NCBI RefSeq assembly: GCF_900188315.1
Contig: NZ_LT897781.1
Span: 3,100,001 to 3,164,000, forward strand
From: Marinobacter sp. es.042
GTDB taxonomy: Bacteria > Pseudomonadota > Gammaproteobacteria > Pseudomonadales > Oleiphilaceae
Direction: 5' to 3'
DNA length: 64,000 nucleotides
Positions 61,070 to 64,000 of this stretch are shown here, piece after piece; within the stretch, counting starts at the first letter, position 1, and every line of letters starts with the position of its first letter. Both the position numbers and the translations under genes were made by a program. The notes under the pieces were generated by a model. It had not been told where the DNA came from. It was given only the letters and a program-made list of their open reading frames with translations, and ran no database searches.

Positions 61070-63445
61070 ATGGCAAACCCGGGTATCGAGAAACGCAGAC
61101 TGGCGGCGCTTGAGCGGCTCGGTATTCTAGATACAGCGCCAGAGGAGCGCTTCGAACGGTTGACCCGGATTGCGAAGCATTATTACGGGGTGAAAACCGC
61201 GCTCTTCTCGATTCTGGACACCGAACGCCAGTGGTTCAAATCCCGCCAGGGCCTGGACGCATCCGAGACACCCCGTTCCGTTGCCTTCTGTGACTACGCT
61301 ATCCAGCAGGACAAAATCCTGCTGGTAGAGGATGCTGCCAAAGACCCCCGTTTCCGGAACAATCCTCTGGTTACCGGTAAACCCCATATCCGATTCTATG
61401 CCGGTATGCCGGTGCGCGAACCCAGTGGTTTCAAGATCGGCACGCTCTGCATCATTGATGACAAGCCCCGAAACTTCACCGAGATCGAGCTCGACGTGCT
61501 GCGCAGCCTTGCGAGTATTGTGGAGGACGAACTTGAAAGAGCCTTTCTCTCCACCGCGACCGGCGAGTACGTCAAAGTCTCACACCTCAGCCGCGCGATT
61601 CACCGGGCTCAGAATGTCTTTTTGACCAGCGAAAACGAACACGCGGCCTTCGAGTTGATGCTCAATGATCTGCTGGGACTCACCGGGAGCCAGTTCGGAT
61701 TCATTGGCGAGGTGCTCCACCGTGAAGACCAGACGCCTTACCTGAAAATCGGTGCGATCACCAACATTGCATGGAGCCCGGAAACCCAGGCACTTTATCA
61801 AGAGGTTGAGCGCCGGGGCATGATTTTCGACCGTCTCGACAATATCCTCGGCCTGCCAATGACCACTGGCGAGGTCATCGTTTCCGACGAGGTGACCTCG
61901 GACAACAGGGCAAAGTGTCTGCCAAAAGGCCATCCCCCCATCAATGCTTACATAGGCATACCGGTCCTTTCCGGGGATAGGCAGATTGGGCTTATCGGCC
62001 TGGCCAATCGCCTGGGCGGTTACAACGCCAGACTGGCCGAGGAACTGGAACCGTTGACTCAGACCGTTGGCAACCTGATCGAGCGTAAGCGTCTGTATCA
62101 GGAAAAGCGGGAACACCAGAAACATCTGGAACAAGCGGCCAATTACGACGCACTCACCGGCCTGCCGAATCGGCGTCGGATGACCGAACTGTTTGAACAG
62201 GAGCTGTTTGAAGCCAACCAGCGCCAAGGCCTGGTTTCGGTATGCTTTATTGATCTCGATGGTTTCAAGGATATCAACGACCAGCATAGCCATGCCGTCG
62301 GCGATGCCGTATTGAAATCGGTCGCCGATCGATTGCTTGAGAGTGTCAGGGCTCATGATGTGGTTGCACGTCTCGGCGGCGACGAATTCGTGGCCATCCT
62401 GAGGGATGTCAACGACGAACGGGTCTATGCCAGGCTCCTGGAAGCCATCCGCCAGCCGATAAATTACAAACGCAATGTTCTGCATTTATCCGGCAGCATG
62501 GGTGTGACGGTCTATCCCGAGGACGACTCGGACACCGACCAGTTGCTTCGCCATGCGGACCAGGCAATGTACGCAGCCAAAGAGGCAGGCAAAAATCATT
62601 ACGTACTCTTCGATTTGGATTCCCACTACACCCGAAAGGAACGGATCAAAGTCATTGAGCAGATGGATAGCGCCATCGTGTTGGGCCAGCTCGAACTCTA
62701 CTACCAGCCGAAGATTCATTTCGGCAAACAACGGGTCGAGGGCTTCGAGGCACTCATCCGCTGGAACCATCCCGAGGATGGCCTACTGGGCCCGCACCAT
62801 TTCCTGGACCATATTGAATACACCGAATATGCACGCAAAGTCGGCAACTTCGTGCTGGGTGAGGCCATCTCACGCCTTCAGGAGTTTAACAGTAATAAGC
62901 TGCCTTATACCCTGAGCGTGAACCTGAGCCCGTCGCACTTTCTTGGCCCGAGCTTTCGGGGAGACCTTAAGGCGGCCCTCAACGATTGCCCGTTAGCAAT
63001 ACGTTCGCGCCTGGTTCTCGAAGTCCTGGAAACGACTGCGCTGGACGATACCGACCGCGTTCTCGAGAATCTCAGCGCTTGCCGTGAGCTGGGTGTTGAC
63101 GTCTCGCTCGACGACTTTGGCACCGGCTACTCGTCTCTGGATCTTTTCCGGCGGCTGGCGGCTCAAGAGATCAAGATAGACCGCTCGTTCGTATTAGATA
63201 TGCTCAATAATCCCGACAGTGACATGATTGTCAGTGCCATCATCAGCCTGTCGAAAAGCTTCCGGCGAAGACTGGTGGCCGAGGGAATTGAGTCAGCCGA
63301 AGTAGAAGCTAAACTGATGGAACTTGGCTGTGATCTGGGTCAGGGTTTCTACTACAGCAAACCTCTGCCTTTGGAGCAGGCCCTTGAATGGGCACAGCGT
63401 TTTGACTGGGAGAGCCGGAAAAAACGGAATGACTGGGTGATCTGA
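61070..63445 (+). CDS. GAF-GAF-GGDEF-EAL protein
   Basis: A 791-residue cytoplasmic protein with two GAF domains (about 20-165 and 185-340), GGDEF and EAL. GGDEF is intact (R-L-G-G-D-E-F near 437), and EAL residues are intact (E-A-L-I-R-W near 559, N-L-S-P-S-H-F, D-D-F-G-T-G-Y-S-S-L, E-I-K-I-D-R-S-F). Both c-di-GMP synthesis and hydrolysis are therefore possible, with GAF domains as small-molecule or redox sensors. No membrane helix. The next gene starts 24 nt downstream, so the two are probably one unit. Confidence 0.92.
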   Translation: MANPGIEKRRLAALERLGILDTAPEERFERLTRIAKHYYGVKTALFSILDTERQWFKSRQGLDASETPRSVAFCDYAIQQDKILLVEDAAKDPRFRNNPLVTGKPHIRFYAGMPVREPSGFKIGTLCIIDDKPRNFTEIELDVLRSLASIVEDELERAFLSTATGEYVKVSHLSRAIHRAQNVFLTSENEHAAFELMLNDLLGLTGSQFGFIGEVLHREDQTPYLKIGAITNIAWSPETQALYQEVERRGMIFDRLDNILGLPMTTGEVIVSDEVTSDNRAKCLPKGHPPINAYIGIPVLSGDRQIGLIGLANRLGGYNARLAEELEPLTQTVGNLIERKRLYQEKREHQKHLEQAANYDALTGLPNRRRMTELFEQELFEANQRQGLVSVCFIDLDGFKDINDQHSHAVGDAVLKSVADRLLESVRAHDVVARLGGDEFVAILRDVNDERVYARLLEAIRQPINYKRNVLHLSGSMGVTVYPEDDSDTDQLLRHADQAMYAAKEAGKNHYVLFDLDSHYTRKERIKVIEQMDSAIVLGQLELYYQPKIHFGKQRVEGFEALIRWNHPEDGLLGPHHFLDHIEYTEYARKVGNFVLGEAISRLQEFNSNKLPYTLSVNLSPSHFLGPSFRGDLKAALNDCPLAIRSRLVLEVLETTALDDTDRVLENLSACRELGVDVSLDDFGTGYSSLDLFRRLAAQEIKIDRSFVLDMLNNPDSDMIVSAIISLSKSFRRRLVAEGIESAEVEAKLMELGCDLGQGFYYSKPLPLEQALEWAQRFDWESRKKRNDWVI

Positions 63446-63469
63446 ACGTCGTACTCAGAGTGAAGGAAC

Positions 63470-64000
63470 ATGGAACTGACACCGGAAATCCGACTGAAAG
63501 CGATTCTCGAAGGCACCGGAGCAGGTACCTGGGAATGGAATCTCGATACCGGGGAGGTTATCTATAACCCCCGTTGGGCCGATCTTCTGGGTTATCAGCT
63601 TGAAGAGCTGGAACCCGTCACCTTCAAGATCTGGGAAAACCTTTGTCACCCAGAGGATCTTAAGGAAGCCTGGGAAGCGCTGAGACGCTACCTGGATGGT
63701 GACTCCCCCCTGTTCGAATGCGTCGTTCGGATGCTCCACAAGGGCGGCGACTGGCGCTACATCCACACCCGCGGCACACTGCTTACCGACGAACAGGGCG
63801 TGGATACACGATGGCTGATGGGAACCCATCTGGATGTCACCCGGGAGAAGCTCAGCCAACACCAGATGGAGCAACTCGCCAAATCCCTGCCGGGCATCAT
63901 CTACACTTTTGTGCTGGAACCAGGCGGTCGCTACTTCTTTTCCTATCTGAGCGAAAAAACCCGGGATTTCTATGGGTTGACCGCCGAAGAGTGTCTGGAT
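63470..64000 (+). CDS. PAS-domain sensor protein, N-terminal part (3' end outside window)
   Basis: 177 codons without a stop. Residues about 8-120 form a PAS domain (G-T-G-A-G-T-W-E-W-N-L-D-T-G-E, then W-A-D-L-L-G-Y and a PAC motif R-W-L-M-G-T-H-L-D-V-T), and a second PAS begins near 135 (L-P-G-I-I-Y-T-F). ATG 63470 follows AAGGA closely. The output domain lies beyond the window; GGDEF or histidine kinase are both possible, c-di-GMP being favoured by the neighbour. Confidence 0.85.
   Translation, partial: MELTPEIRLKAILEGTGAGTWEWNLDTGEVIYNPRWADLLGYQLEELEPVTFKIWENLCHPEDLKEAWEALRRYLDGDSPLFECVVRMLHKGGDWRYIHTRGTLLTDEQGVDTRWLMGTHLDVTREKLSQHQMEQLAKSLPGIIYTFVLEPGGRYFFSYLSEKTRDFYGLTAEECLD

Overview
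The window is a 64-kb piece of a gammaproteobacterial chromosome with moderately high GC. Gene content and order fit a marine, aerobic, salt-adapted bacterium close to Marinobacter: a caa3-type cytochrome oxidase cluster, an ectoine synthase, a def-fmt-rsmB-trkA block next to LysM-dprA-tsaC-hemF-aroE, glyQS, a Na+/H+-antiporter-family protein and several c-di-GMP proteins. The genus is an inference from gene content; there is no rRNA here. No prophage, insertion sequence, CRISPR array or plasmid gene is visible, so nearly everything is core chromosome.

Layout. 1-3.7 kb: end of a DUF2868 gene, a DUF3482 GTPase, a solitary ectoine synthase (ectC) and an MFS transporter. 3.9-9.9 kb: ornithine decarboxylase with an unusual leader, a YjfB-like peptide, an ATP-grasp protein, a small orphan gene, helicase HrpB and an SCO copper chaperone. 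10-18 kb: haem O/haem A synthesis, SURF1, an SCO-like thioredoxin-fold protein, and coxIII, ctaG, coxI and coxII, all on the minus strand apart from one small DUF2909 gene. 18.2-25.2 kb: a MATE exporter, then a six-gene operon (unknown protein, periplasmic cupredoxin, EAL phosphodiesterase, DUF3034 protein, lipoprotein truncated haemoglobin, DoxX), converging on a 7TMR-DISM diguanylate cyclase. 27-32.3 kb: DUF1653, an antiporter-family protein, YheV, oligopeptidase A and a gamma-carbonic anhydrase. 32.3-36.2 kb: an OpgH-type glucosyltransferase lacking the long N-terminal domain, between a small ORF and a membrane sulfatase/phosphoglycerol-transferase-like protein. 36.2-43 kb: a PA4642-family protein, a MotA/MotB (PomAB-like) stator pair, aroE, hemF, tsaC, dprA and a LysM protein. 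43.3-51.5 kb: def, fmt, rsmB, trkA, glyQ, glyS, gmhB and tRNA-Pro(CGG). 51.5-55.5 kb: fadL and a hybrid histidine kinase with a lower-GC stretch that ends inside the kinase gene. 55.5-64 kb: a PLD lipoprotein, a 1-Cys peroxiredoxin, a DsrE / persulfide dioxygenase / sulfide:quinone reductase set, a GAF-GAF-GGDEF-EAL protein and a truncated PAS sensor gene.

Three things stand out beyond ordinary annotation. First, a textbook intrinsic terminator lies in the 5' leader of the ornithine decarboxylase gene, 15 nt after the stop of a possible 14-codon Arg/Lys-rich ORF, which looks like a polyamine-linked attenuator. Second, five long intergenic hairpins fall into two families: the loop cores are conserved between copies, but the 23-29 bp arms differ from site to site while matching each other almost perfectly. 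Third, the cupredoxin / EAL / DUF3034 / exported haemoglobin / DoxX operon looks like a coherent envelope redox-signalling module without a described function.
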